A program made the position numbers and the translations under genes. Under the pieces are notes generated by a model. The model made no database searches. It saw nothing but the letters and a program-made list of their open reading frames with translations, and was not told where the DNA came from. A DNA stretch of 64,000 bases from Streptomyces sp. CMB-StM0423. GTDB taxonomy: Bacteria > Actinomycetota > Actinomycetes > Streptomycetales > Streptomycetaceae. The stretch is taken from positions 5,955,001 through 6,019,000 of the forward strand of contig NZ_CP025407.1 of NCBI RefSeq assembly GCF_002847285.1, in the 5' to 3' direction. This document shows, one piece after another, positions 18,536-26,372 of this stretch (its first letter is position 1; every line of letters begins with the position of its first letter).

Positions 18536-19617
18536 AGGATCACCACCGAGCGCAGCACGTCGCCGGCCTGCATCCGGGCGAAGGCGGCCTCCACGCCGTC
18601 GAGTCCGATGGTCTCGGAGACGAAGGCGTCGAGGTCGAGGCGGCCCTGCCGGTAGAGGTCGATGAGCATGGGGAAGTCGCGGGCCGGCAGGCAGTCGCCG
18701 TACCAGGAGGACTTCAGCGCGCCGCCGCGGCCGAAGACGTCGAGCAGCGGCAGCTCCAGCTTCATCTCGGGCGTGGGTACGCCGACGAGGACGACGGTGC
18801 CGGCGAGGTCGCGGGCGTAGAACGCCTGCTTGTACGTCTCCGGGCGGCCGACCGCCTCGATGACGACGTCGGCGCCGTGGCCGCCGGTGAGGTCCCGTAC
18901 CGCCTCGACGGGATCGGCGGCGCGGGCGTCGACGGTGTGGGTGGCGCCGAGGCGGGTCGCGGTGGTCAGCTTCCGCTGGTCCACGTCGATCGCGATGATC
19001 TTCCCGGCGCCCGCGAGCCGCGCCCCCATGACGGCGGCCCCGCCGACGCCGCCGCAGCCGATGACGGCGACGGAGTCGCCGCGGCCGACGTTGCCGGTGT
19101 TGAGCGCGGCGCCGAGACCGGCCATCACGCCGCAGCCGAGCAGCCCGGCCGCGGCGGGGGACGCCTCGGGGTCGACCTTCGTGCACTGTCCTGCGGCGAC
19201 GAGGGTCTTCTCCGCGAACGCGCCGATGCCCAGCGCGGGCGACAGCTCGGTGCCGTCCTGGAGGGTCATCTTCTGCGTGGCGTTGTGGGTGTCGAAGCAG
19301 TACCAGGGCCGCCCCCGCTCACACGCCCGGCACCGGCCGCACACGGCACGCCAGTTGAGGATCACGAAGTCGCCGGGCGCCACGTCGGTGACGCCGTCGC
19401 CGACGGACTCCACGACGCCGGCGGCCTCGTGGCCGAGGAGGAAGGGGAAGTCGTCGTTGATGCCCCCCTCGCGATAGTGCAGATCGGTATGGCACACCCC
19501 GCACGCCTGCACCGCCACCACCGCCTCCCCGGGCCCGGGGTCGGGCACGACGACGGTGGCGATCTCCACCGGCTCGTTCTTCGCGCGCGCGACGACGGCT
19601 CGTACGTCCTGGGGCAT
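18532..19617 (-). CDS. mscR: S-(hydroxymethyl)mycothiol dehydrogenase
   Basis: 361 residues from ATG 19617 (MPQDVRAVVARAKNEP), preferred over an in-frame start 30 bases upstream because GAAGGGAG precedes it. It is a zinc-dependent medium-chain dehydrogenase: catalytic-zinc motif CGVCHTD and GHEAAG, structural-zinc cysteines CGRCRACERGRPWYC, and NAD-binding GCGGVGGAAVMGARLAGA. The family oxidises the formaldehyde-mycothiol adduct with NAD in the cytoplasm and can also reduce S-nitrosomycothiol. Its downstream partner is the MBL hydrolase. Confidence 0.9.
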   Translation of the reverse strand: MPQDVRAVVARAKNEPVEIATVVVPDPGPGEAVVAVQACGVCHTDLHYREGGINDDFPFLLGHEAAGVVESVGDGVTDVAPGDFVILNWRAVCGRCRACERGRPWYCFDTHNATQKMTLQDGTELSPALGIGAFAEKTLVAAGQCTKVDPEASPAAAGLLGCGVMAGLGAALNTGNVGRGDSVAVIGCGGVGGAAVMGARLAGAGKIIAIDVDQRKLTTATRLGATHTVDARAADPVEAVRDLTGGHGADVVIEAVGRPETYKQAFYARDLAGTVVLVGVPTPEMKLELPLLDVFGRGGALKSSWYGDCLPARDFPMLIDLYRQGRLDLDAFVSETIGLDGVEAAFARMQAGDVLRSVVIL

Positions 19618-19687
19618 GGGGCGCTCCCTTCGTGGCGGGGGGCTCATACAGTACGTCGCCGACGTCTCCGGAGGGGCGAGGCGGGCG

Positions 19688-20170
19688 TCAGCGAGGCGAA
19701 CGGAAGACGCCGCCTACCGCGTACGGCCTGCCGCCTGCCGCCTGCCGAACGAGCCCGACGAACTCCCCCTGATCCCCGGCCAGCAGCCCGCCTGCCCGCG
19801 CCAGGGGGACGAAGAAGCACCGGAAGACCATCCCCTGGTCCTCGTCGCCGCTGACGACGGTGTGCATCCAGTCGTCCCGGGTCTCGGCGGTCTCGGCCTG
19901 GAAGTAGACGGTGACCTGCGGCTGCCCGGTATGGGGAGGCGGACTCTGCTGCACGGCCAGCGCAGCCCCCAACGTCACCCCCGCCACCCCGGTCTCCTCG
20001 GCGATCTCCCGCAACGCGGCCTCGGCGAGCAACTCCCCGCCCTCCACACCCCCGGCCGGCACCTGAGTCCCCGCCTCGGGGAAGTCCCGGTGATCGAACA
20101 CAAGCAACTCCCGCCCACCCGGGCGCCTGCGGATCACGTAGACGGCAGTCCTGACACGCGCGGTGTGCAT
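19688..20170 (-). CDS. NUDIX hydrolase
   Basis: 160 residues with a Nudix box GGVEGGELLAEAALREIAEE in which the REIAEETG core is intact. It begins MHTARVRTAVYVIRRRPGG. Nudix enzymes hydrolyse nucleoside diphosphates linked to another moiety; the substrate is not predictable from this sequence. It is a stand-alone gene on the minus strand, diverging from a small + strand ORF at 20263. Confidence 0.85.
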   Translation of the reverse strand: MHTARVRTAVYVIRRRPGGRELLVFDHRDFPEAGTQVPAGGVEGGELLAEAALREIAEETGVAGVTLGAALAVQQSPPPHTGQPQVTVYFQAETAETRDDWMHTVVSGDEDQGMVFRCFFVPLARAGGLLAGDQGEFVGLVRQAAGGRPYAVGGVFRSPR

Positions 20171-20262
20171 CGGGAACCTCCGGTGAGAGCCGACATCTGC
20201 ATCGGCGCCTTCCCTCCTGCGGTCGGTGAAGCCCCGTCGGCGGGGTGTGTCAGCATGGGCGG

Positions 20263-20598
20263 ATGACGGCCGGACTTCGTGTCGATGCGTCGATCCTCAT
20301 TCCCGAGGACGACTTGCGCTGGGAGCTTCCCGCCGATCCCGGGGTCGGCCGGGCCGATCCCACCCTGGGCGGCTTCTACACCGTCCTCACCGTCGACACC
20401 ACCGCGTGCGCCGCACTGGATGCGCGGCAGCGGGAGCGGATTCGGGAGCGGGTCGCGGGGTTTCGGCGCAGCGGGGACGTCGTCGTGGCGAACGCCGACG
20501 GCGTCATCACCGTGACCGTCGACTGGATCGTCGGCTATCCCGAGTCCGGGCGTATCGCCCGGGACCATCTGGCCGGGGTGCTGCGCGACGCCCTGTGA
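20263..20598 (+). CDS. Hypothetical protein
   Basis: 111 residues from ATG 20263 (MTAGLRVDASILIPEDDLRWELPADPG). The codon use is typical of the surrounding genes, and the protein is soluble with no signal peptide. The segment ELPADPGVGRADPTLGGFYTVLTVD has the look of a small alpha/beta protein related to peptide-chain release or RF-1-like accessory proteins of streptomycetes, but I do not recognise it with confidence. No clear Shine-Dalgarno sequence precedes it. Confidence 0.6.
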   Translation: MTAGLRVDASILIPEDDLRWELPADPGVGRADPTLGGFYTVLTVDTTACAALDARQRERIRERVAGFRRSGDVVVANADGVITVTVDWIVGYPESGRIARDHLAGVLRDAL

Positions 20599-20610
20599 CC
20601 CGGCACGGGT

Positions 20611-21489
20611 TCAGGTGAGGACTTCCAGCTTCAGCCCGTCGATCCGGCTCCTCTCGGCGGTGAGGCCGATGCTCGTGATCAGGCCGCCCACGATGCCGAA
20701 CCTGAACACCACCACCGGGCGTTCGTCGCGGATCCAGACCGCGCCCACCGCGCCGTCGACCAGCGCGACCTTCGCGCCGCCCGCGCGGCCGAACAGGAAC
20801 CGGCCCGCGGCCACCGAGCCGAACGCCTCCTCGGGGGCGCCGAGCCGTACCGCGGGGGTGTCGGCGCGCAGGACGACGTCGGGGTCGAGCATGCCGAGGA
20901 GGGCTTCGAAGTCGCCGCCGCGGGAGGCCAGGAGGAAGGCGGAGACGACCTCGCGGCTGCGCTTGGCGTCGGCCGCGGGCGGCGTCGCCGCGCCCTGGAT
21001 GCGGCGGCGCGCGCGGCTGGCGAGCTGGCGGGCCGCCGCCGGCGAGCGCTCGATGATCCGGCCGATCTCGTCGAACGGTACGTCGAAGAGGTCGTGCAGG
21101 ACGAAGGAGAGCCGCTCCGCGGGGCTGAGCGTGTCCAGGAGGACGATCAGGGCCAGTCCTACCGAGTCGGTGAGGAGGGCTTCCCGTTCGGGATCCGGTG
21201 CCTCCTGGCGGTCCCGTTCGGGCTCGTGGACCTGCTCGTCGGTGAGGTCCTCGCGCCGGGACTGACGGGCGCGCAGCATGCTGAGGCAGACCCGGGTCAC
21301 CACGGTGGTCAGCCAGGCGTCGAGGTTGCGCACCTGGTCGGTGTCCGCGCGGCGGAGCCGTATCCAGGCTTCCTGGACCGCGTCCTCGGCGTCGCCGGAC
21401 GAGCCGAGCATGCGATAGGCGATCGCCTGCAGGCGCGGTCTGCGGGTCTCGAACAAGTCCGCCTGCAACTGCTGAGCGTTCACTGTCAC
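20611..21489 (-). CDS. sigJ: SigJ/ECF41-type sigma factor with SnoaL-like C-terminal domain
   Basis: 292 residues from GTG, with GGGAGGGA upstream. Region 2 is RPRLQAIAYRMLGSSGDAEDAVQEAWIRL, region 4 is LSPAERLSFVLHDLFDVPFDEIGRIIERSPAAARQLASRAR, and the last ~110 residues form a SnoaL/NTF2-like domain that in this family regulates activity in place of an anti-sigma factor. A perfect ECF41-type promoter (TGTCACA-N16-CGTC) overlaps the start codon but points away from this gene toward the HAD phosphatase at 21617. The usual carboxymuconolactone decarboxylase-like partner is absent here. Confidence 0.88.
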   Translation of the reverse strand: MTVNAQQLQADLFETRRPRLQAIAYRMLGSSGDAEDAVQEAWIRLRRADTDQVRNLDAWLTTVVTRVCLSMLRARQSRREDLTDEQVHEPERDRQEAPDPEREALLTDSVGLALIVLLDTLSPAERLSFVLHDLFDVPFDEIGRIIERSPAAARQLASRARRRIQGAATPPAADAKRSREVVSAFLLASRGGDFEALLGMLDPDVVLRADTPAVRLGAPEEAFGSVAAGRFLFGRAGGAKVALVDGAVGAVWIRDERPVVVFRFGIVGGLITSIGLTAERSRIDGLKLEVLT

Positions 21490-21510
21490 ATGTCCCTCCC
21501 GGCGCGCGTC
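21484..21510 (+). promoter_or_regulatory. ECF41/SigJ-type promoter pointing at HAD phosphatase
   Basis: TGTCACA at 21484-21490 and CGTC at 21507-21510 are separated by exactly 16 bases. This equals the target motif published for ECF41 sigma factors. It reads rightward, 107 bases ahead of the HAD gene start, and its -35 element overlaps the sigma-gene GTG. Confidence 0.75.
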
Positions 21511-21616
21511 ATGGTAGTGACCCGCGCGAAGCCCGGCAGTGTGAACAGCAACATACGGGATATTCCGAGCTTATGGGTAATTCTGCCCCGTGTGTGACCG
21601 CTCTACGCTGCTGTGC

Positions 21617-22267
21617 ATGACGCAAAGCCCTGTGGAACTGGTGATCTTCGACTGCGACGGCGTGCTCGTGGACAGCGAGCGGATATGCGTCAAGGTCGAC
21701 GCGGTCGTCATGGCCGAGCTGGGATGCACCTTCACGGAAGCCGAAATGGTCGAGCTGTTCGTGGGCTCGTCCATCGAGGTCTACACGGCCGTGGTCGAGG
21801 AACGGCTCGGACGGCGGCTGGAAAAGGGCTGGCACCGGCAATACGACCACCTTTACCAGGCGGCGCTCGCAGAACAACTGACCGCGGTCGACGGCATTCC
21901 GGAAGTTCTCGACGGACTCACCACGGGATTCTGCGTCGCGTCGAACGGTGACCACGCCGCCATCCGGCGCAGCCTGACGAGCACCGGTCTCCTCCGCCAT
22001 TTCGAGGACCGCATATTCAGCGCGGCCGACGTCCCGCGCGGCAAGCCCGCTCCCGACCTCTTCCGGCATGCCGCCCGCGCCATGGGCGTGCCGCCCGACC
22101 GCTGCGCGGTGGTCGAGGACAGCGCCTACGGGGTGCAGGCGGCCCGGGCCGCGGGGATGCGGGCCTTCGGCTACTGCGGCGGGCTCACGCCGGCCGCGCG
22201 GCTGGCGGGGCCGGGCACGGCCGTGTTCGACGACATGCGCGACCTGTCCGCGCTGCTGGCGGGCTGA
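21617..22267 (+). CDS. HAD-superfamily phosphatase (beta-phosphoglucomutase/GPH-like)
   Basis: 216 residues from ATG 21617; a longer in-frame start at 21590 is possible. Motif I is FDCDGVLVDSER with both catalytic aspartates, motif II lies in VASNGDHAAIRRS, motif III is GKPAPDLFRHA and motif IV VVEDSAYGVQAA. The helical cap between motifs I and II fits a subclass I small-molecule phosphatase. It lies downstream of the ECF41-type promoter and is divergent from the sigma gene, so it is the probable target of that sigma factor. Substrate unknown. Confidence 0.85.
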   Translation: MTQSPVELVIFDCDGVLVDSERICVKVDAVVMAELGCTFTEAEMVELFVGSSIEVYTAVVEERLGRRLEKGWHRQYDHLYQAALAEQLTAVDGIPEVLDGLTTGFCVASNGDHAAIRRSLTSTGLLRHFEDRIFSAADVPRGKPAPDLFRHAARAMGVPPDRCAVVEDSAYGVQAARAAGMRAFGYCGGLTPAARLAGPGTAVFDDMRDLSALLAG

Positions 22268-22381
22268 CCGCGGGGCCGGAGCGGCGGGCGGCCGGGCTGC
22301 GTCGTCGCGGGGCGCGATTTCCCGTACGTACCGGGGCGTTGACCCCGGGCGGCAGGAGGCTTACGTTGACAGAGCACAGTC

Positions 22382-22395
22382 AGAAAGCGCTTTCT
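22382..22395. promoter_or_regulatory. LacI-family operator
   Basis: AGAAAGCGCTTTCT is a perfect 14-base palindrome centred on CG, the usual shape of LacI-family operators. It lies about 23 bases before the start of the DUF1080 gene, where bound repressor would block transcription. Confidence 0.65.
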
Positions 22396-22417
22396 TCGCG
22401 ATCTCAGGAGAACCACT

Positions 22418-23107
22418 GTGCCCACCCCCCACCGCCGCATCCCCCTCCGGGCCGCCCTCGTCGCAGCCGCCGCCGGCTGCCTCCTCGCCGCCGCCCCCGC
22501 CCCCGTACCCGCCGCCACAGCGCCCGGCACAGCCCCCGCCGCGAAAGCCGCCCCCGCCGCCGAACGCCTCGTCCTCTTCGACGGCACCGGCACCGAAGGC
22601 TGGAGCCAGGCCGGGCCCGGCGGGTTCACGCTCGCCGACGGTGCGCTCACCTCGTACGGCGGGCTCGGCCTCATCTGGTACTCCGGCCGGGAGTTCGGCA
22701 CGAACTACCACCTGACCCTCGACTGGCGCATGGCCGGCGACGACAACTCCGGTGTCCACCTCGGCTTTCCCGCCGGTGACGACCCCGCCATCCGCAACGC
22801 CGGCTTCGAGGTCCAGATCGACGCCACCGACTCCCCCGACCGCACCACCGGCGCGGTGTACGGGTTCCAGTTGCCCGACATCGCCGCCCGCGACGCCGCG
22901 CTCAAGCCGCCCGGTGAGTGGAACACCTACGACCTGCGCGTCGACGGCGACCGGCTCACCGTGGAGCTCAACGGCGTGCAGATCAACGACTACACCGACA
23001 CCGTCCCCGAACGCCGGCTCGGGCCCGGCCACATCGGGTTGCAGAACCACGGGACCGGGGACGAGGTCTCGTTCCGGAACATCGTGATCGAGGTCTATGG
23101 CAAGTGA
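22418..23107 (+). CDS. Secreted DUF1080 (3-keto-disaccharide hydrolase-like) protein
   Basis: 229 residues from GTG with CAGGAGAA upstream. A Sec signal peptide of about 40 residues (RAALVAAAAGCLLAAAPAPVPA) precedes a concanavalin-like domain: LFDGTGTEGWSQAG at its start, then SNYHLTLDWRMAGDDNSGVHLGF-like, GFEVQIDATD, PPGEWNTYDLRVDGDRLTVELNGVQINDYTD and GHIGLQNHGTGDEVSFRNI. These are the hallmark blocks of DUF1080, which is linked to 3-keto-glycoside metabolism. It is immediately followed by a PQQ-type sugar dehydrogenase and preceded by a LacI operator, suggesting sugar-regulated extracellular oxidation and cleavage. Confidence 0.87.
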   Translation: MPTPHRRIPLRAALVAAAAGCLLAAAPAPVPAATAPGTAPAAKAAPAAERLVLFDGTGTEGWSQAGPGGFTLADGALTSYGGLGLIWYSGREFGTNYHLTLDWRMAGDDNSGVHLGFPAGDDPAIRNAGFEVQIDATDSPDRTTGAVYGFQLPDIAARDAALKPPGEWNTYDLRVDGDRLTVELNGVQINDYTDTVPERRLGPGHIGLQNHGTGDEVSFRNIVIEVYGK

Positions 23108-23160
23108 CGCGCAGGCGGGGACCGTCGTCCCGCCGCACCGCCTCCACCGTTGGGAGCCCC

Positions 23161-24618
23161 ATGAGCCGCACGATCAAACCCCTGTCCCTCGTCGCCGCGC
23201 TCACCGTCCTGCCCGCCTTACTGGTGGCGACCCCCTCCGCCGTGGCCGCGCCCGAGCCCACCGGCACGAGCGCACCGAACGCGGCCGGGTTCACCCGCAC
23301 CGCGCTGGTCGACTCCGACCTCGCCGACCCGTTCGAGCTGGCCGTCACGCCCGACGGGCGGGTGCTGTACGCGCAGCGCACCGGTGAGCTGCAGATCGTC
23401 GACCAGGAGACGCGGGAGGTCACCACCGCGTACGACTTCGACTATCCGCTGGAGTTCACCACCCAGTCCGACGGGCTGATCGGGCTCGCGCTCGACCCCG
23501 CGTTCGCGCAGAACCACCGGCTGTACGTCATGCACTCCGACAAGGCCGAGAAGAAGGTCAACATCTCCCGGTTCACCCTCAAGGGCGACCGGCTCGACCC
23601 CGCCTCCCAGAAGGTGCTGCTGTCCGTCCCCACCTGGCGCGGCGAGGGCCGTGCCAACGTGCACATGGGCGGCTCCCTGGCCTTCGACAGCAAGGGCAAC
23701 CTGTACGCCGCCACCGGCGACAACACCGACCCCTTCGAGTCGGACGGCTTCACCCCGACCGACGAGCGCGCCGGCCGGCACGCCTGGGACGCCCAGTCCA
23801 CCGCCGCCAACACCAACGACCTGCGCGGCAAGGTGCTCCGCATCAAGCCCACCGAGGGCGGCACGTACACCGTGCCCAAGGGCAACCTCTTCCGCAAGGG
23901 CGAGAAGAAGACCCGCCCGGAGATCTACGCGATGGGCTTCCGCAACCCGTTCCGCATCTCCGTCGACCCCGCGTCCGACGCGCTGATGGTCGGCGACTAC
24001 GGCCCCGACGCCCGTACGGCGAACGAGAACCGCGGCCCGGCGGGCATCGTCGAGTACAACCTGATCTCCAAGGCCGGCAACATGGGCTGGCCGTACTGCG
24101 TCGGCAACAACATCCCGTTCAACGACTACGACTTCGCCGCCGGCACCTCAGGCGGGAAGTTCGACTGCGCCGCGCCCGTGAACAACTCGCCGAACAACAC
24201 GGGCAAGACGCAGTTGCCGCCGGCCACCGCCGCGCAGGTCTGGTACTCGTACGCGGCCTCCGCCGAGTTCCCGCAGCTCGGCTCCGGCGGCGGCGGCCCG
24301 ATGGGCGGTCCCGCGTACGACTTCGACCCGGACCTCGACAGCGCGACGAAGTTCCCCGAGGCGTACGACGGCAAGTGGTTCAACTACGAGCTGACCCGCA
24401 AGTGGTTCAAGACGTTCTCGTACGCGGACGGCAAGCTGCAGTCGATCGACCCGGTGTTCGAGGGCATGAGCTGGATCCAGCCCTTCGACGCCGAGTTCGG
24501 CCCGGACGGCTCGCTCTACGTCATCGACTTCGGAGCGGGCAGCGGCGTCGGCCGCGGGAGCACCAACACGGACGCCGGGATCTACCGCATCGACTACGTC
24601 GCGGGCGGAGCCGAGTAG
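23161..24618 (+). CDS. Secreted PQQ-dependent sugar (glucose/sorbosone) dehydrogenase
   Basis: 485 residues from ATG 23161 with GGGAG upstream. A Sec signal peptide (LSLVAALTVLPALLVATPSAVAA) precedes a six-bladed propeller of the glucose/sorbosone dehydrogenase family: DPFELAVTPDGRVLYAQRTG, GLIGLALDPAFAQNHRLYV, MGGSLAFDSKGNLYAATGDNTDPF, LRGKVLRIKP, EIYAMGFRNPFRISVD and FGPDGSLYVIDFGAG. The family oxidises aldose sugars outside the cell with pyrroloquinoline quinone. It lies 53 bases after DUF1080 on the same strand, so they probably form one transcript under the LacI operator. Confidence 0.87.
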   Translation: MSRTIKPLSLVAALTVLPALLVATPSAVAAPEPTGTSAPNAAGFTRTALVDSDLADPFELAVTPDGRVLYAQRTGELQIVDQETREVTTAYDFDYPLEFTTQSDGLIGLALDPAFAQNHRLYVMHSDKAEKKVNISRFTLKGDRLDPASQKVLLSVPTWRGEGRANVHMGGSLAFDSKGNLYAATGDNTDPFESDGFTPTDERAGRHAWDAQSTAANTNDLRGKVLRIKPTEGGTYTVPKGNLFRKGEKKTRPEIYAMGFRNPFRISVDPASDALMVGDYGPDARTANENRGPAGIVEYNLISKAGNMGWPYCVGNNIPFNDYDFAAGTSGGKFDCAAPVNNSPNNTGKTQLPPATAAQVWYSYAASAEFPQLGSGGGGPMGGPAYDFDPDLDSATKFPEAYDGKWFNYELTRKWFKTFSYADGKLQSIDPVFEGMSWIQPFDAEFGPDGSLYVIDFGAGSGVGRGSTNTDAGIYRIDYVAGGAE

Positions 24619-24647
24619 GCGCAACGGAAGACGCATAGCCGTAAGCG

Positions 24648-24674
24648 CCGCCGGGCGGTTCCCCCGCCCGGCGG
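24648..24674. terminator. Hairpin terminator between converging genes
   Basis: CCGCCGGGCGG and CCGCCCGGCGG form an 11-base-pair stem with a five-base loop. It sits after the sugar dehydrogenase gene and before the end of the oppositely oriented sigma gene, so it can serve both. Confidence 0.65.
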
Positions 24675-24737
24675 TGTCCCCGGCGGCCCCCGGGATGGCC
24701 CTGCGCGACCTCCCGGCCCGCCCGGTGCCGGACCCGG

Positions 24738-25616
24738 CTACTCCAGCACCACGATGTCCAGTTCCTCCAGCCGACCCGGCTCGCCCACCAGCTCGATCGC
24801 CGTGATCCTGCCGTCCTCCAGGGTGAAGCCGAACGCCACGATCGTGCGCGACTTCGCCTGCCACACGGCGCCCACGGCCCCGTCGACCAGCGCGAGCCGC
24901 GCCCCCTGCGCGCCGCCGGAGAAGATCCTCGCCACGCCCTGCGCCCCGTGCGTGGCCTGCGCCGCGCCGATGCCCACCGCGGTGGCGTCGGCCCGCATCG
25001 CGACGTCCGGCGCCAGCAGCGCCAGCAGCCGGTCGAACTCGCCGCTGCGGGCTGCGGTGAGGAACGCGCTCACGACCTTGTGCTGACGCCGCAGGTCCGG
25101 CAGCGGCGACGCGCCCTGGACGCGGCGGCGGGCCCGGCTGGCAAGCTGCCGCGTAGCCGCCGGGCTGCGCTCGATGACCGCGGCGATGTCGGAGAACGGC
25201 ACGGCGAACATGTCGTGCAGCACGAAGGCCAGCCGCTCGTCCGGCTCCAGCGTGTCCAGCACGACCAGCAGCGCCTTGCCCACCGAGTCGGCCAGCATCG
25301 CCGCCTGCTCCGGGTCGGCGGCCTCGTCGGCCGGGGCGGCGGGCGGGGGGTCGGCGTGCTGGTCGAGAAGCTCCTCGAACAGTTCCTCGCGCCGGGTACG
25401 GGCCCGCAGGATGTCCAGGCAGACGCGGCCGACGACGGTGGTGAGCCAGGCGTCGAGGTTCTCGACGGCCGCCACGTCGGCGCGCTGGAGCCTGATCCAC
25501 GCCTCCTGCACCGCGTCCTCGGCCTCCTCCGCGGAGCCGAGCATGCGGTGGGCCACGGCCTGGAGCCGCGGGCGCTTCTCCTCGAACCGGCCGGCCAGCA
25601 GTTCGCTCTCGTACAT
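24738..25616 (-). CDS. Second SigJ/ECF41-type sigma factor
   Basis: About 292 residues from ATG 25616 (MYESELLAGRFEEKRPRLQ); ATGs at 25625 and 25628 are equally possible because AAGGTGG lies between them. Region 2 is LQAVAHRMLGSAEEAEDAVQEAWIRL, region 4 DERLAFVLHDMFAVPFSDIAAVIERSPAATRQLASRAR, followed by a SnoaL-like regulatory domain. It is close to the sigma factor at 20611 in domain order, length and sequence, so the two are paralogues. It diverges from a carboxymuconolactone decarboxylase-like gene across a perfect TGTCACA-N16-CGTC promoter, which is the textbook ECF41 arrangement. Confidence 0.9.
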   Translation of the reverse strand: MYESELLAGRFEEKRPRLQAVAHRMLGSAEEAEDAVQEAWIRLQRADVAAVENLDAWLTTVVGRVCLDILRARTRREELFEELLDQHADPPPAAPADEAADPEQAAMLADSVGKALLVVLDTLEPDERLAFVLHDMFAVPFSDIAAVIERSPAATRQLASRARRRVQGASPLPDLRRQHKVVSAFLTAARSGEFDRLLALLAPDVAMRADATAVGIGAAQATHGAQGVARIFSGGAQGARLALVDGAVGAVWQAKSRTIVAFGFTLEDGRITAIELVGEPGRLEELDIVVLE

Positions 25617-25661
25617 GGCCACCATCATCCACCTTGCCGGTGCGGCCGCGCGGCGGGCAGG

Positions 25662-25688
25662 TGTCACACCCGCCCGCCGGCAGACGTC
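25662..25688 (+). promoter_or_regulatory. ECF41/SigJ-type promoter of the AhpD-like gene
   Basis: TGTCACA at 25662-25668, a 16-base spacer, then CGTC at 25685-25688. It is identical in both elements and spacing to the site at 21484 and lies 59 bases before the carboxymuconolactone decarboxylase-like gene. Confidence 0.82.
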
Positions 25689-25746
25689 GTAGCAGTGTGC
25701 GCGCCGGAATCCGGCGGCACGCAATTCCCATGAGGAGTGATATTCC

Positions 25747-26202
25747 ATGCAACCGCGAATGCAGAATCCGGCCATGATTCTCGATGCCATGCAGTCCGTC
25801 GGGGACATTTACAAGGCCGCCTTTTCCGGCGGGGTACCGAAAACCACGCTCGACCTGGTGCACCTGCGCGCCAGCCAGATCAACGGGTGCAGCTCGTGTG
25901 TCGACTCCGGCGCCCGTAACGCCCGCAAGAGCGGCGAGACCGACGAGCGGCTCGCCAGCGTCGCCGCCTGGCGGGACGCGCCGTATTTCACCGACGAGGA
26001 GCGCGCCGCGCTGGCGCTGACGGAGGCCACGACGCGGATGGCCGACCGCAGCGACCCGGTGCCCGACGCCCTCTGGGACGAGGCCGCCAAGCACTACGAC
26101 GAAAAGGGCCTCGCGGCCATCGTGCTGACGATCGCCGTGACCAACCTGTTCAACCGGCTCAACGCGACCACCAAGCAGGTGCCGCAGGACTGGAGCTCCT
26201 GA
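25747..26202 (+). CDS. Carboxymuconolactone decarboxylase / AhpD-like protein
   Basis: 151 residues with the motif INGCSSCVDSGARNARKSGET: a CxxC followed by a conserved position for the proton-relay histidine, here Gly/Ala-rich and with Asp. The family forms all-helical oligomers acting as alkylhydroperoxidase-like reductases. This is the standard neighbour and target of ECF41 sigma factors, and the promoter upstream matches. It probably acts in an oxidative or envelope stress response, but its substrate is unknown. Confidence 0.88.
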   Translation: MQPRMQNPAMILDAMQSVGDIYKAAFSGGVPKTTLDLVHLRASQINGCSSCVDSGARNARKSGETDERLASVAAWRDAPYFTDEERAALALTEATTRMADRSDPVPDALWDEAAKHYDEKGLAAIVLTIAVTNLFNRLNATTKQVPQDWSS

Positions 26203-26269
26203 CCGGGGGCTTCGCACACCGGTCCGGTCCGCGGGCGGCGGACCGGCCCGGCTGCGGTCCGGGGCCGTG

Positions 26270-26360
26270 GGACCGCGGGCGGTCGAGGCTCGTGGACCGC
26301 GGGCCGCGGGCCGTCGGCGGTCGTGGGACCGCGGGGCCGGTGATGTCCCTGGACCGCGGG
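26270..26360. repeat. Short direct repeats GGACCGCGGG
   Basis: Four copies of GGACCGCGGG occur at 26270, 26294, 26326 and 26351, with spacings of 24, 32 and 25 bases. They fill the gap between two converging genes. No gene is present; they may also fold as terminator-like stems because the unit is partly self-complementary (CCGCGG). Confidence 0.6.
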
Positions 26361-26372
26361 CCGGCCTTCCCG

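Noticed and set aside
22595..22615. Reading the DUF1080/PQQ region minus-strand frames as genes
   Set aside because: They oppose two proteins with clear signal peptides and domain motifs.
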